DNA of 64,000 nt, taken from positions 1 to 64,000 of the forward strand of contig JAGNLW010000006.1 in NCBI GenBank assembly GCA_017999365.1. Reading direction: 5' to 3'. The position numbers and the translations under genes were made by a program. How positions within the stretch are numbered: the first letter of the stretch is position 1; each line of letters opens with the position of its first letter. Source of the DNA: Candidatus Aminicenantota bacterium (lineage in GTDB: Bacteria > Acidobacteriota > Aminicenantia > Aminicenantales > Saccharicenantaceae). Below the pieces are notes generated by a model. It was not told the origin of the DNA. It saw only the letters and a program-made list of their open reading frames with translations, and ran no database searches. Positions 8,081 through 15,319 of the stretch are shown in pieces.

Positions 8081-8093
8081 AGCGCCGGCATCC

Positions 8094-9425
8094 ATGGAAC
8101 TCAAAGAAAATCAAAATCCTTGGAGCGAGATCCTCCGGGCCGTCGAGGCCAAGGTCGATCCGAGCTCCTTCGAGACCTGGTTCGAGCCGACGGCCTTCAT
8201 CGGCCGCGACGAGGACCGCCTCTACGTCAAGGTCCCCAACGCCTACTTCCGGGACTGGCTGTCGTTCCACTATTCCAACGTCATCGCCGATTGCGCCCGC
8301 GAGCTCTTCGGCCAGGCCCTCGACATCCGCTACATCCACGAGGACACCCCGACCGCCTTCATGCGACGCTCGCCCGACGACCGCAAGGCCAAGCCCGGAC
8401 AGGCCGTCAATCCGAACCTCAACCCCAACTACACCTTCGAGAACTTCGTCGTCGGCAGCTGCAACCAGTTCGCCCACGCCGCCGCCTCGGCCGTGGCCAA
8501 GAGCCCGGCCAAGTCCTACAACCCGCTCTACATCTACGGCGGCGCCGGCCTCGGCAAGACCCATCTCATGAACGCCATCGGCCATTTCTGCCTCCAGCAG
8601 AACGGGCGCAACAAGGTCCTCTACGTGACGACCGAGAAGTTCATGAACGACCTCGTCACCCACCTCCAGTACGGCAAGGTCCTGGAGTTCCGCGAGAAGT
8701 ACCGCAGCGTCGACGTCCTGCTCATGGACGACATCCACTACCTGGCGGGTCGGGAACGGACGAAGGAGGAGTTTTTCCACACCTTCAACCACCTTTACGA
8801 CAGCCAGAAGCAGATCGTCATCTCCAGCGACTGCCCCCCGAAGGAGATTCCCCACCTCGAGGAGCGGTTCCGATCCCGCTTCGAGTGGGGCCTCATCGCC
8901 GACCTCAAGCCCCCCGACATCGAGACCCGCATCGCCATCCTCAAGAAAAAGGCCGATGCCGAGGCCGTCTCTCTCCCCGAGAGCGTGGCCCTCTACGTCG
9001 CCGACAAGGTCCAGACGAACATCCGCGAGCTCGAGGGCTATCTCCGCCGGGTCATCGCCTACGCCTCCCTCAAGGGAGAGCGCATCGACCTCGACCTGAC
9101 CAAAGAGGCCCTCAAGGGCCTGCTGGACTCGTCGGCGTCCCTCGTCACTGTGGAAAAGATCCAGAAACTCGTCTGCCACCGCTTCAAGATAAAAACCTCC
9201 CAGCTCAAATCGAAGAACAACTCCCCCAAGATCTCCTTTCCCCGCCAGATCGCCATGTATCTGGCCAAGGAATTGACGGATTCCTCGCTGCCCGAGATCG
9301 GCAAGAAATTCGGTGGAAAACACCACACGACGGTCATCCACAGCATCCGCAAGATCGACAAGCTGCGCAACGACGATCCCGAATTCAACAAAGAGATCAA
9401 CAGCCTGATCGCCTTCATCCAATGA
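8094..9425 (+). CDS. dnaA: Chromosomal replication initiator DnaA
   Basis: 443 residues starting MELKENQNPWSEIL. Domain I is at the N-terminus (WSEILRAVEAKVDPSSFETW). The AAA+ domain begins at NYTFENFVVGSCNQFAHAA, with Walker A GGAGLGKTH and Walker B LLMDDIHYLAG. The C-terminal DNA-binding domain carries the signature GGKHHTTVIHSIRKI. The start at 8094 gives the usual domain I length; an earlier in-frame ATG would lie upstream of the promoter. Its leader and coding region contain TTTTCCACA boxes, and dnaN follows 126 bp downstream. Confidence 0.98.
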   Translation: MELKENQNPWSEILRAVEAKVDPSSFETWFEPTAFIGRDEDRLYVKVPNAYFRDWLSFHYSNVIADCARELFGQALDIRYIHEDTPTAFMRRSPDDRKAKPGQAVNPNLNPNYTFENFVVGSCNQFAHAAASAVAKSPAKSYNPLYIYGGAGLGKTHLMNAIGHFCLQQNGRNKVLYVTTEKFMNDLVTHLQYGKVLEFREKYRSVDVLLMDDIHYLAGRERTKEEFFHTFNHLYDSQKQIVISSDCPPKEIPHLEERFRSRFEWGLIADLKPPDIETRIAILKKKADAEAVSLPESVALYVADKVQTNIRELEGYLRRVIAYASLKGERIDLDLTKEALKGLLDSSASLVTVEKIQKLVCHRFKIKTSQLKSKNNSPKISFPRQIAMYLAKELTDSSLPEIGKKFGGKHHTTVIHSIRKIDKLRNDDPEFNKEINSLIAFIQ

Positions 9426-9551
9426 GAAGGGACAAGGACTTGCGCGAGATTCCCACTTTTCCAGACGACTTTATTATTTCTCTTCTTGATTTGACGATTT
9501 GTTCTGATTTAAATAATAAGAATAAAAAGGAACCGCGAGAAAGGTGACCTC
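9426..9551 (+). other. AT-rich dnaA-dnaN intergenic tract, candidate DNA unwinding element
   Basis: 126 bp between dnaA and dnaN. From about 9469 to 9531 the sequence is almost pure A/T in an otherwise GC-rich window. Near its left edge sits TTTTCCAGA (9457-9465), one base off the upstream boxes. In bacteria with bipartite origins the unwinding element lies here. Confidence 0.55.
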
Positions 9552-10649
9552 ATGAAATTCGCCATCCCCAAAGAAGCCCTCCTGGCCGAGCTGCAGATCC
9601 TCCAGGGCATCGTCGAGAAGCGCAACACCATGCCCATCCTGGCCAACATCCTGATGAACGTCTCGGCCTCGGATATCGAGCTGACGGGCACGGACCTCGA
9701 GGTCGGCCTGAGGACGCACCTCCAGGCCGAGATCGAGAAGCCCGGGGCCATCACGGTCAACGGCAAGAAGATCTTCGAGATCGTCAAGTCCCTGCCCGAA
9801 GGCCAGTCCGTCCATGTCGAGCTCAAGGACGAGACCCTCGACATCCGGGCCGGGGAGAGCGAGTTCAAGGTCCTGTGCCTGGCCAAGGAGGACTATCCCC
9901 AGGTCCCCGACGGCCGGTTCGAGAAGGGCATCGAGATCCCCCTCCAGGACCTCAAGGACATGATCGACCGCGTCTTCTACGCCATCACCCAGGAACAGCG
10001 CTACTACCTCAACGGGGCCCTGCTGTCGCTCAAGAACCGCCAGATCGAGCTCATCAGCACCGACGGGCACCGGCTGTCGTACACGAGAAAGGCCCAGGAC
10101 GCCCTGAAGGTCGACAAGGACCTCAGCGTCATCGTGGCCAAGAAGACGCTGAGCGAGATCCGCAAGTTCGAGGACGAGACGGTCGCCTTCGACCTCGACG
10201 AGAACAACCTCTTCTTCCGGGTCGGCCCGCGGACCCTCATCTCCCGCATCATCGAGAGCAAGTTCCCCAATTACCAGGCCGTCATCCCCAAGGACAATCC
10301 GGGGCGCCTGGTCGTGCCGCGGGAGGAGCTGGCCGGGGCCATCCGCCGCGTCTCCCTGCTTTCCGCCGAGCGCTCCAAAGGCATCAAGTTCACCATCGAG
10401 AAGAACCGCCTGCGGCTGTTCTCCTCCAACCCCGAGATCGGCGAGGCCCGCGACCGGCTGGCCGTCGAGTACAAGGGCCAGGACCTGGAGATCGGCTTCA
10501 ACGCCCAGTATCTGCTCGACTTCCTGACGGCCACGGTGGCCGAGAAGGTCGTCTTCGAGGTCAAGGACGAGAACAGCGCCGTCCTCATCAAGCCCGAGGG
10601 CGAGGACGCCCTGACCCACATCTACGTCCTCATGCCCATGAAGATCTGA
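9552..10649 (+). CDS. dnaN: DNA polymerase III beta sliding clamp
   Basis: 365 residues, the usual clamp length, starting MKFAIPKEALLAELQ. The three repeated clamp domains are visible. The second is marked by RYYLNGALL and TDGHRLSY, and the C-terminus ends in the canonical YVLMPMKI. The clamp encircles DNA and tethers polymerases such as the DnaE encoded at 38840. The dnaA-dnaN order is conserved near origins. A perfect hairpin lies just after the stop codon. Confidence 0.98.
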   Translation: MKFAIPKEALLAELQILQGIVEKRNTMPILANILMNVSASDIELTGTDLEVGLRTHLQAEIEKPGAITVNGKKIFEIVKSLPEGQSVHVELKDETLDIRAGESEFKVLCLAKEDYPQVPDGRFEKGIEIPLQDLKDMIDRVFYAITQEQRYYLNGALLSLKNRQIELISTDGHRLSYTRKAQDALKVDKDLSVIVAKKTLSEIRKFEDETVAFDLDENNLFFRVGPRTLISRIIESKFPNYQAVIPKDNPGRLVVPREELAGAIRRVSLLSAERSKGIKFTIEKNRLRLFSSNPEIGEARDRLAVEYKGQDLEIGFNAQYLLDFLTATVAEKVVFEVKDENSAVLIKPEGEDALTHIYVLMPMKI

Positions 10650-10656
10650 AATAAAA

Positions 10657-10681
10657 CCCTCATCCGGGGACCGGATGAGGG
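10657..10681 (-). terminator. Hairpin terminator at the convergence of dnaN and the hydrogenase operon
   Basis: A perfect 11-bp stem (CCCTCATCCGG / CCGGATGAGGG) with a GGA loop. On the minus strand it is followed by TTTTATTTC, so it fits a rho-independent terminator for the leftward operon. It could stall rightward transcription too, but has no T-tract on that side. Confidence 0.75.
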
Positions 10682-10702
10682 CTTCGGGGATGCCGGAAAA
10701 GA

Positions 10703-11131
10703 TCAGGCCTTGGGTTCGACGGGGGCCGCGGCCGGCGCGGCGGGGGCCTTGGGCTTGAGCACGGCCCGCACGTAGACCCACTCCGCTTTCAGCTTGTGGC
10801 GGTCGTCCGTGGCGATCTCGTGAAGGTGGTCCATCTGCATGGCCTTGGGATTGGTCGGGCAGGAGTCGACGCACTGGGCGCAGTGGATGCAGCGGTCGTT
10901 GTGGATGACCATCTTGAACCGCTTCGCGGCCGGATCGACGTCGGTGATCTCGATGGCCTCGGCCGGGCAGTCCCGCTCGCAGGCCTTGCAGACGATGCAC
11001 ATCGCGGGGTTCAGGAACGGCGTGCCGCGGAAATCGGGCGGCACCTCGAGCTTCTGGAAGGGGTAGTCGACCGTGGCCGGCTTCTTGAAGAGGTGGCGCA
11101 GGAGCTCGGGCAGGAAAACGGCGATCTTCAT
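10703..11131 (-). CDS. Hydrogenase/complex-I-like subunit I: 2x[4Fe-4S] ferredoxin
   Basis: 142 residues. Two [4Fe-4S] motifs are present: CIVCKACERDCP and CIHCAQCVDSCP. This is the NuoI/EchF/MbhN-type subunit that relays electrons to the catalytic core. It has an alanine/proline-rich C-terminal tail not needed for cluster binding. It is the last gene of the leftward operon, overlaps the membrane-anchor gene by 4 bp, and is followed by the hairpin at 10657-10681. A donor would most plausibly be soluble ferredoxin because NADH-module genes are absent here. Confidence 0.9.
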   Translation of the reverse strand: MKIAVFLPELLRHLFKKPATVDYPFQKLEVPPDFRGTPFLNPAMCIVCKACERDCPAEAIEITDVDPAAKRFKMVIHNDRCIHCAQCVDSCPTNPKAMQMDHLHEIATDDRHKLKAEWVYVRAVLKPKAPAAPAAAPVEPKA

Positions 11132-12099
11132 GACAGGAATCCCTTCACCAGGATGTTCGCCAGGAGCTGGACGACGGCCAGGGGAGCCAGGACCTTCCAG
11201 GCGAACGAGACGACCTGGTCGACGCGGATGCGCGAGGTCAGGGCCCGGATGAGGCTCAGCAGGAAGATGATGACCAGGGTCTTGACGACGAAGTGGACGA
11301 ACCCGACGACGGCCCCTCCCGGGAAGCCGCCCAGGAACACGGCGGCCAGCAGGCCGCTGGCGACGACCAGCTCGATGTCGAAGGTCAGCCGGAACAGGGC
11401 CAGCTTCTTGCCCGAGTACTCGGTGAAGGTGCCGCCGACGATCTCGGTCTCGGCGTGGGGGATGTCGAAGGGCGTCCGCTCGAGCTTGGCCTGGACGGCG
11501 ACGAGGGCGACGACGAAGCCCAGCGCGTTGACCAGCAGGAGCAGGGGCCGGGCCTGGTAGAAGGCCGCGATCTCGGCCAGCCGCCAGGAGCCGGCCAGGA
11601 TGGCCGGGCCGAGGACGGCCAGGAACAGGGGCACCTCGTAGCCGAAGAGCATGGTCAGGACGCGGGAGCCGCCGATCGTCGAGAACAGGTTGGTCGAGGA
11701 CCAGCCGGCCAGGAACAGGACCATCGTCGGCAGGCTGAGCAGGTACAGGAGGACGACGATGTCGCCGGGGAACGAGGTCCAGCCGGGCGCGGCCAGGTCG
11801 AAGTTCCAGACCGGCAGGAGCAGGCCGGCCGTCGAGACGACGGCCAGGCCGAAGACCGGCAGGGCGCCGAACAGTCCCTTGTCCGCGGCGGCGGGGACGA
11901 CGTCCTCCTTGGCCAGCAGCTTGACGAAGTCGGCGATGGGCTGGAGGAGGCCGAAGCGGCCCGTGTGGGTCGGCCCCATGCGGTTCTGCAAGCGGGCGTA
12001 GACCTTGCGGTCGAACCACTCGCAGAACGTCGAGTAGACGAACAGGAAGAGCAGACCGGGATAGACGAGGAGATAGAGGATGGTTCTCAGAACGGCCAT
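11128..12099 (-). CDS. Hydrogenase/complex-I-like membrane anchor (NuoH-like)
   Basis: 323 residues with about eight membrane helices. Family motifs include DRKVYARLQNRMGPTHTGRFG after the first helix (21 residues in nature; the key core is RLQNRMGP), QPIADFVKLLAKED, and the loop ERTPFDIPHAETEIVGG. These match NuoH/EchB/HycD, the subunit that links the FeS/catalytic arm to the ion-translocating membrane arm. The ATG at 12099 overlaps the end of the large-subunit gene by 13 bp. Confidence 0.93.
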   Translation of the reverse strand: MAVLRTILYLLVYPGLLFLFVYSTFCEWFDRKVYARLQNRMGPTHTGRFGLLQPIADFVKLLAKEDVVPAAADKGLFGALPVFGLAVVSTAGLLLPVWNFDLAAPGWTSFPGDIVVLLYLLSLPTMVLFLAGWSSTNLFSTIGGSRVLTMLFGYEVPLFLAVLGPAILAGSWRLAEIAAFYQARPLLLLVNALGFVVALVAVQAKLERTPFDIPHAETEIVGGTFTEYSGKKLALFRLTFDIELVVASGLLAAVFLGGFPGGAVVGFVHFVVKTLVIIFLLSLIRALTSRIRVDQVVSFAWKVLAPLAVVQLLANILVKGFLS

Positions 12100-13289
12100 A
12101 CCGCATTCCTTTTCACGGCGGCGTTCGCGGGGCGGGCCAGGGCCCGCCGGCGCAGCTCGCTCATCCGGACGTCGGATTCCTGGCCGCTCCTGGCGCTGAC
12201 CAGGGTCACCGTCCGCTCGGCGCAGCAGATGCAGGGATCGATGGCGGCGAAGATGAGGGGGATGTCGGCGATGAAGCCGTTGCGGAGCATCTCGACGGTG
12301 GCCGGGTAGTTCCCGAGGGTCGGGGCCCGGACCTTGAGCCGCTCCGGCCGGTCGGTCCCGTTGGCCTTGATGTAGTGGATGTTCTCGCCGCGGGGGGCCT
12401 CGTAGCGGCTGACGGCCTCGCCGGGCTTGGCCTTGCGGGGGGCCTTGCAGGCGATGTCGCCCTCGGGCAGGCCCTTGACCATCTGCTCGATCATCTTGTA
12501 GGACTCGAGGAGCTCCTTGACGCGGACGACGACCCGGCCGAGGACGTCGCACGTGTCGGCCGTGCAGACCTCGAAGTCGAGCTCGTCGTAGACGGCGTAG
12601 GGGTCCTCCTTGCGGACGTCGCGGCCGACCCCGGAGGCCTTGGCCACCGGGCCCGTGGCGCACAGGGCGATGGCCTGCTCCTTGCTGAGCAGGCCGACCC
12701 CGGCGATGCGGGCCACGAAGCTGGGCTCGTTGGCGCCGATCTTGAAGTAGTACTCGCTGCGCTTCCTCAGCGTGGCCACGCCCTCGAGGACCTTGGCCTT
12801 CTGGCCCTCGTCGAGGTCGCGGCGGACGCCGCCGATGGTGTTGATGGCGTAGTGGACGCGGTTGCCGGTGATCATCTCCAGGAGGTCCATGACGATCTCC
12901 CGGTCCCGCCAGGTGTACATGAAGAAGGAGTCGAAGCCGGCCTCGTGCCCGGCCACGCCGAGCCACAGGAGGTGGCTGTGGACGCGCTCGAGCTCGGAGA
13001 CGAGGTAGCGGATGTACAGGCCGCGCTTGGGCGGGGCCAGCTCCATGAGCCTCTCCGCGCCCTGGACGAAGCAGGTCGCGTGGGAATGGGAGCAGATGCC
13101 GCAGATGCGCTCGGCCAGGTAGATGTTCTGGGTCCAGTTCTTCTCCTCGGCGACCTTCTCGACGCCGCGGTGGTTGTAGCCCAGGCGGATGTCGACGCCG
13201 GTGATGACCTCGCCCTCGACGGTCATGCGGAGGCTGATGGGCTCCTTGAGGGCCGGGTGCTGGGGGCCGATGGGGATCTCGAAGCTCAT
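12087..13289 (-). CDS. [NiFe]-hydrogenase group 4-like large subunit (NuoD homologue retaining the NiFe cysteines)
   Basis: 400 residues starting MSFEIPIGPQHPALKEP. It carries both cysteine pairs that bind the NiFe site: RICGICSHSH (L1, near residue 70) and DPCICCAER (L2, near residue 355). True complex I NuoD has lost these. A 41-residue C-terminal extension follows L2 and may be removed by a maturation endopeptidase, as in other [NiFe] hydrogenases. The electron partner is the NuoB-like subunit with a CxxC rather than CC arrangement. The reaction is predicted to be proton reduction or H2 oxidation coupled to ion pumping. Maturation genes (hypA-F) are not in the window. Confidence 0.88.
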   Translation of the reverse strand: MSFEIPIGPQHPALKEPISLRMTVEGEVITGVDIRLGYNHRGVEKVAEEKNWTQNIYLAERICGICSHSHATCFVQGAERLMELAPPKRGLYIRYLVSELERVHSHLLWLGVAGHEAGFDSFFMYTWRDREIVMDLLEMITGNRVHYAINTIGGVRRDLDEGQKAKVLEGVATLRKRSEYYFKIGANEPSFVARIAGVGLLSKEQAIALCATGPVAKASGVGRDVRKEDPYAVYDELDFEVCTADTCDVLGRVVVRVKELLESYKMIEQMVKGLPEGDIACKAPRKAKPGEAVSRYEAPRGENIHYIKANGTDRPERLKVRAPTLGNYPATVEMLRNGFIADIPLIFAAIDPCICCAERTVTLVSARSGQESDVRMSELRRRALARPANAAVKRNAVWPF

Positions 13290-13759
13290 GATTGGCCTCC
13301 GGGGATGACTTCCTCGGGCCGGACGTGCTTCCAATCCTTGCGCAGGGGGAAGACGCCGTCGGGCCAGTCGTCGGGCAGGTTGAGGCGGCGGCCGTCGGGG
13401 ATGCCCTCGACGACGACGCCGAACATCTCCTGCAGCTCGCGCTCGTAGAGCACGGCGCCGGGGATGACGGGGCAGATGGACGGGAGCCGGGGATCGGTCC
13501 TCGGCACGGCCGTGCGGACGTGGACGGTCGTCACGGGCGAGGCGAAGTGATAGAGGAACTCGAACGTCTCGCCGGCGTCGAGGCCGGTGATGGTGGACAG
13601 GAAGGCGCAGTCGTACCCGTCCCGCAGGAGGGTCACGGCGGCGACGAGGTCGGCCGGGGCGACCCGGACGAAGATGCGGCGGGGCGCGGGGTTCGCGATC
13701 TCGAGGGCCTTGGCCCCGAGGTCCCGCGTCAGGTTGGCGACGATGTCGGTGTCGGACAT
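13286..13759 (-). CDS. Hydrogenase/complex-I-like subunit C (NuoC-like, 30 kDa)
   Basis: 157 residues. The family signature appears as YERELQEMFGVVVEG (typical: ERExxDxxGxxFxG) followed by the RLNLPDDWPDGVFPLRKDW tail. The N-terminal half is the usual alpha/beta region with LSTITGLDAGE. NuoC-type subunits scaffold the B/D catalytic pair. Its stop overlaps the large-subunit ATG by 4 bp. Confidence 0.9.
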   Translation of the reverse strand: MSDTDIVANLTRDLGAKALEIANPAPRRIFVRVAPADLVAAVTLLRDGYDCAFLSTITGLDAGETFEFLYHFASPVTTVHVRTAVPRTDPRLPSICPVIPGAVLYERELQEMFGVVVEGIPDGRRLNLPDDWPDGVFPLRKDWKHVRPEEVIPGGQS

Positions 13760-13775
13760 GGCGTTTCCTTGATGC

Positions 13776-14195
13776 CTAGAGTTTGCCCAGGAGCTTGACG
13801 ACGCCGTCGACGATGGCGTCGGGCCGGGCCGGGCAGCCCGGGACGTACATGTTGACCGGGATGACCTGGTCGATGCCGCCCATGATGTTGTAGGCGCCGC
13901 GGTAGACGCAGCCGGACATGGCGCAGGCCCCGACGGCGATGACGAACTTGGGGTCCGGGGTCTGCTCGTAGATGCGGACGATGCGGTCCCGCATCTGGCG
14001 GGTGACCGGGCCGCTGGCGATGATGACGTCGGCGTGGCGCGGCGTGGCCTTGAGGAGGACCCCGAACCGCTCGACGTCGAAGCGGGGGGTCAGGGCGGCG
14101 ACGATCTCGATGTCGCAGGCGTTGCAGGCGCCCGAGTTGAGGTGCAGGATCCAGGGCGACTTGATCCTGGACCAGCGGGCGAGCTTGTTGAGCAT
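13776..14195 (-). CDS. Hydrogenase/complex-I-like small subunit (NuoB-like), CxxC type
   Basis: 139 residues. The proximal [4Fe-4S] ligands are SGACNACDIE (C-x-x-C), GACAMSGC and PGCPARPDAI. Complex I NuoB has two adjacent cysteines in the first motif, whereas energy-converting hydrogenases have CxxC as here. That agrees with the hydrogenase-type large subunit. It hands electrons to the NiFe site. The gene lies one base after the NuoA-like gene. Confidence 0.92.
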   Translation of the reverse strand: MLNKLARWSRIKSPWILHLNSGACNACDIEIVAALTPRFDVERFGVLLKATPRHADVIIASGPVTRQMRDRIVRIYEQTPDPKFVIAVGACAMSGCVYRGAYNIMGGIDQVIPVNMYVPGCPARPDAIVDGVVKLLGKL

Positions 14196-14196
14196 G

Positions 14197-14529
14197 TTAA
14201 CTCCTTGTGACCAGGGCCGAGACGGACAGGACGATCATGACCAGGTAGAACAGGGCGAAGAAGGCGATCCGGCCCGAGGGCACGGTGGCCACGACGAGGA
14301 CGGCGACGTGCATCATGGTGAAGAACAGGGCGATGAAGAAGAACAGCCGGTAGCCGAACTGGACCTTGGCCCCGGGCCTGTCCTCGCCGCAGGCGTAGGT
14401 CGTCAGTTTGCCGCCGGCCGGGTTCGGCTTGGGGGCCATGCCCCGGCCCAGGGCGTAGAGCCCGAGGGCCGCGGCCAGGAAGACGACGAAGGCGACGGGC
14501 GGGGAGAGGAGAATGCCGATTCCGGTCAT
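14197..14529 (-). CDS. NuoA-like membrane subunit
   Basis: 110 residues with three predicted helices. The loop LTTYACGEDRPG corresponds to the YECG-type loop of NuoA, followed by VQFGYRLFFFIALFF, equivalent to the F-x(3)-FY helix. The FDxE pair common in NuoA is replaced by MMHVA. NuoA stabilises the quinone/NuoH junction in complex I and is absent from typical formate-hydrogenlyase, Ech and Mbh hydrogenases, so its presence beside a NiFe-type large subunit is notable. Confidence 0.75.
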   Translation of the reverse strand: MTGIGILLSPPVAFVVFLAAALGLYALGRGMAPKPNPAGGKLTTYACGEDRPGAKVQFGYRLFFFIALFFTMMHVAVLVVATVPSGRIAFFALFYLVMIVLSVSALVTRS

Positions 14530-14532
14530 GGC

Positions 14533-14850
14533 TTACCCTTTCAGCTTGGCCAGGCCGCGGACGTCGAGGCTCTTGCCGTGGCGGTAGACGTTGATGATCA
14601 GGGCCAGGGCCGTGGCCACCAGGCTGACCTCGATGACGATGTAGGTCACGACCAGGGCCTGGGCCGTCAGGATGGAGCCCTTGGCGAAGCCCGTCGACAG
14701 GAGCAGCAGGCTGACGCCCTTGCCGACGACCTCGATGGCGATGAACAGGCGGATGAGGTTGCGGTTGAGGAGCAGGCCGAGCAGGCCGGCCAGCACCAGC
14801 GCGGCGGCGAAGAAGAGATAGAGGTACCAGGCGTTACTCATGTTTGTCAT
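14533..14850 (-). CDS. NuoK/MrpC-like membrane subunit
   Basis: 105 residues with three helices. The buried acidic helix reads LIRLFIAIEVVGKGVSLLLL, where Glu is in the proton-path position of NuoK/MrpC. A second acidic residue lies in VTYIVIEVSLVATALAL. It overlaps the NuoJ-like gene by 17 bp from the ATG used here; an ATG 9 nt later would shorten this to 8 bp. Confidence 0.85.
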   Translation of the reverse strand: MTNMSNAWYLYLFFAAALVLAGLLGLLLNRNLIRLFIAIEVVGKGVSLLLLSTGFAKGSILTAQALVVTYIVIEVSLVATALALIINVYRHGKSLDVRGLAKLKG

Positions 14851-15316
14851 CCTTGCGGAACAGGGCCAGGACGGCGAAGACGCCGGCCAGGATGACCGCG
14901 ATCTGGCCGACCAGGTCGAGGGTCCGGCCCTTCCAGAGGACCTCGCCGAAGGTGCCCGACTCGGCCGCCGCGGCCAGGGCCGGGACCTTGCCCATCAGGC
15001 CCTTCATGACCAGGGCGTCGATGACCAGGAAGGCCGCGAAGGTCAGCGGGAAGGCCCACCGGGCCAGCTTGGTCTCGCGGACCTCGTCGCCCGGCCGGGT
15101 CAGGGAGATGGCCAGAATGAACAGGACCGTGATCAGGCCGGCGACGACGGAGATCTCGAAGACGCCGGCGTACGGGGCGTTCATCCGGAAGAAGAGGATG
15201 CCCAGCAGGAGGCTGGCCGCGGCCAGGGAGATGGCCGCCTTGAGCAGGTCCCTGAGGACGAGGGCCAGCGCCGAGAAGAGCACCACGCCGATGAGGAGAG
15301 CGGTTTGCAGGATCAT
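14834..15316 (-). CDS. NuoJ-like membrane subunit
   Basis: 160 residues with about five helices. The segment NAPYAGVFEISVVAGLITVLF matches the conserved NuoJ third helix (AxEVxxYxGAxxVLxxF). It is cut here to its key Glu in VFEISVVAG. The N-terminal helix and RDLLKAAISLA connect as in NuoJ/MbhD-type subunits. NuoJ participates in coupling between the FeS arm and the antiporter-like subunits. It begins 3 bp after the preceding antiporter-like gene. Confidence 0.85.
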   Translation of the reverse strand: MILQTALLIGVVLFSALALVLRDLLKAAISLAAASLLLGILFFRMNAPYAGVFEISVVAGLITVLFILAISLTRPGDEVRETKLARWAFPLTFAAFLVIDALVMKGLMGKVPALAAAAESGTFGEVLWKGRTLDLVGQIAVILAGVFAVLALFRKDDKHE

Positions 15317-15319
15317 CGC

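Larger units (their letters stand above)
7799..8093 (+). other. Predicted origin region upstream of dnaA
   Basis: A 295-bp gene-free segment between the lipoprotein gene and dnaA. It holds an imperfect DnaA-box-like ATTTCCACA (7833-7841), a short A-tract (7970-7977), the dnaA promoter and three TTTTCCACA-type boxes (8049-8080). Together with the AT-rich tract after dnaA this looks like a bipartite oriC. A GC-skew plot would test it. Confidence 0.6.
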
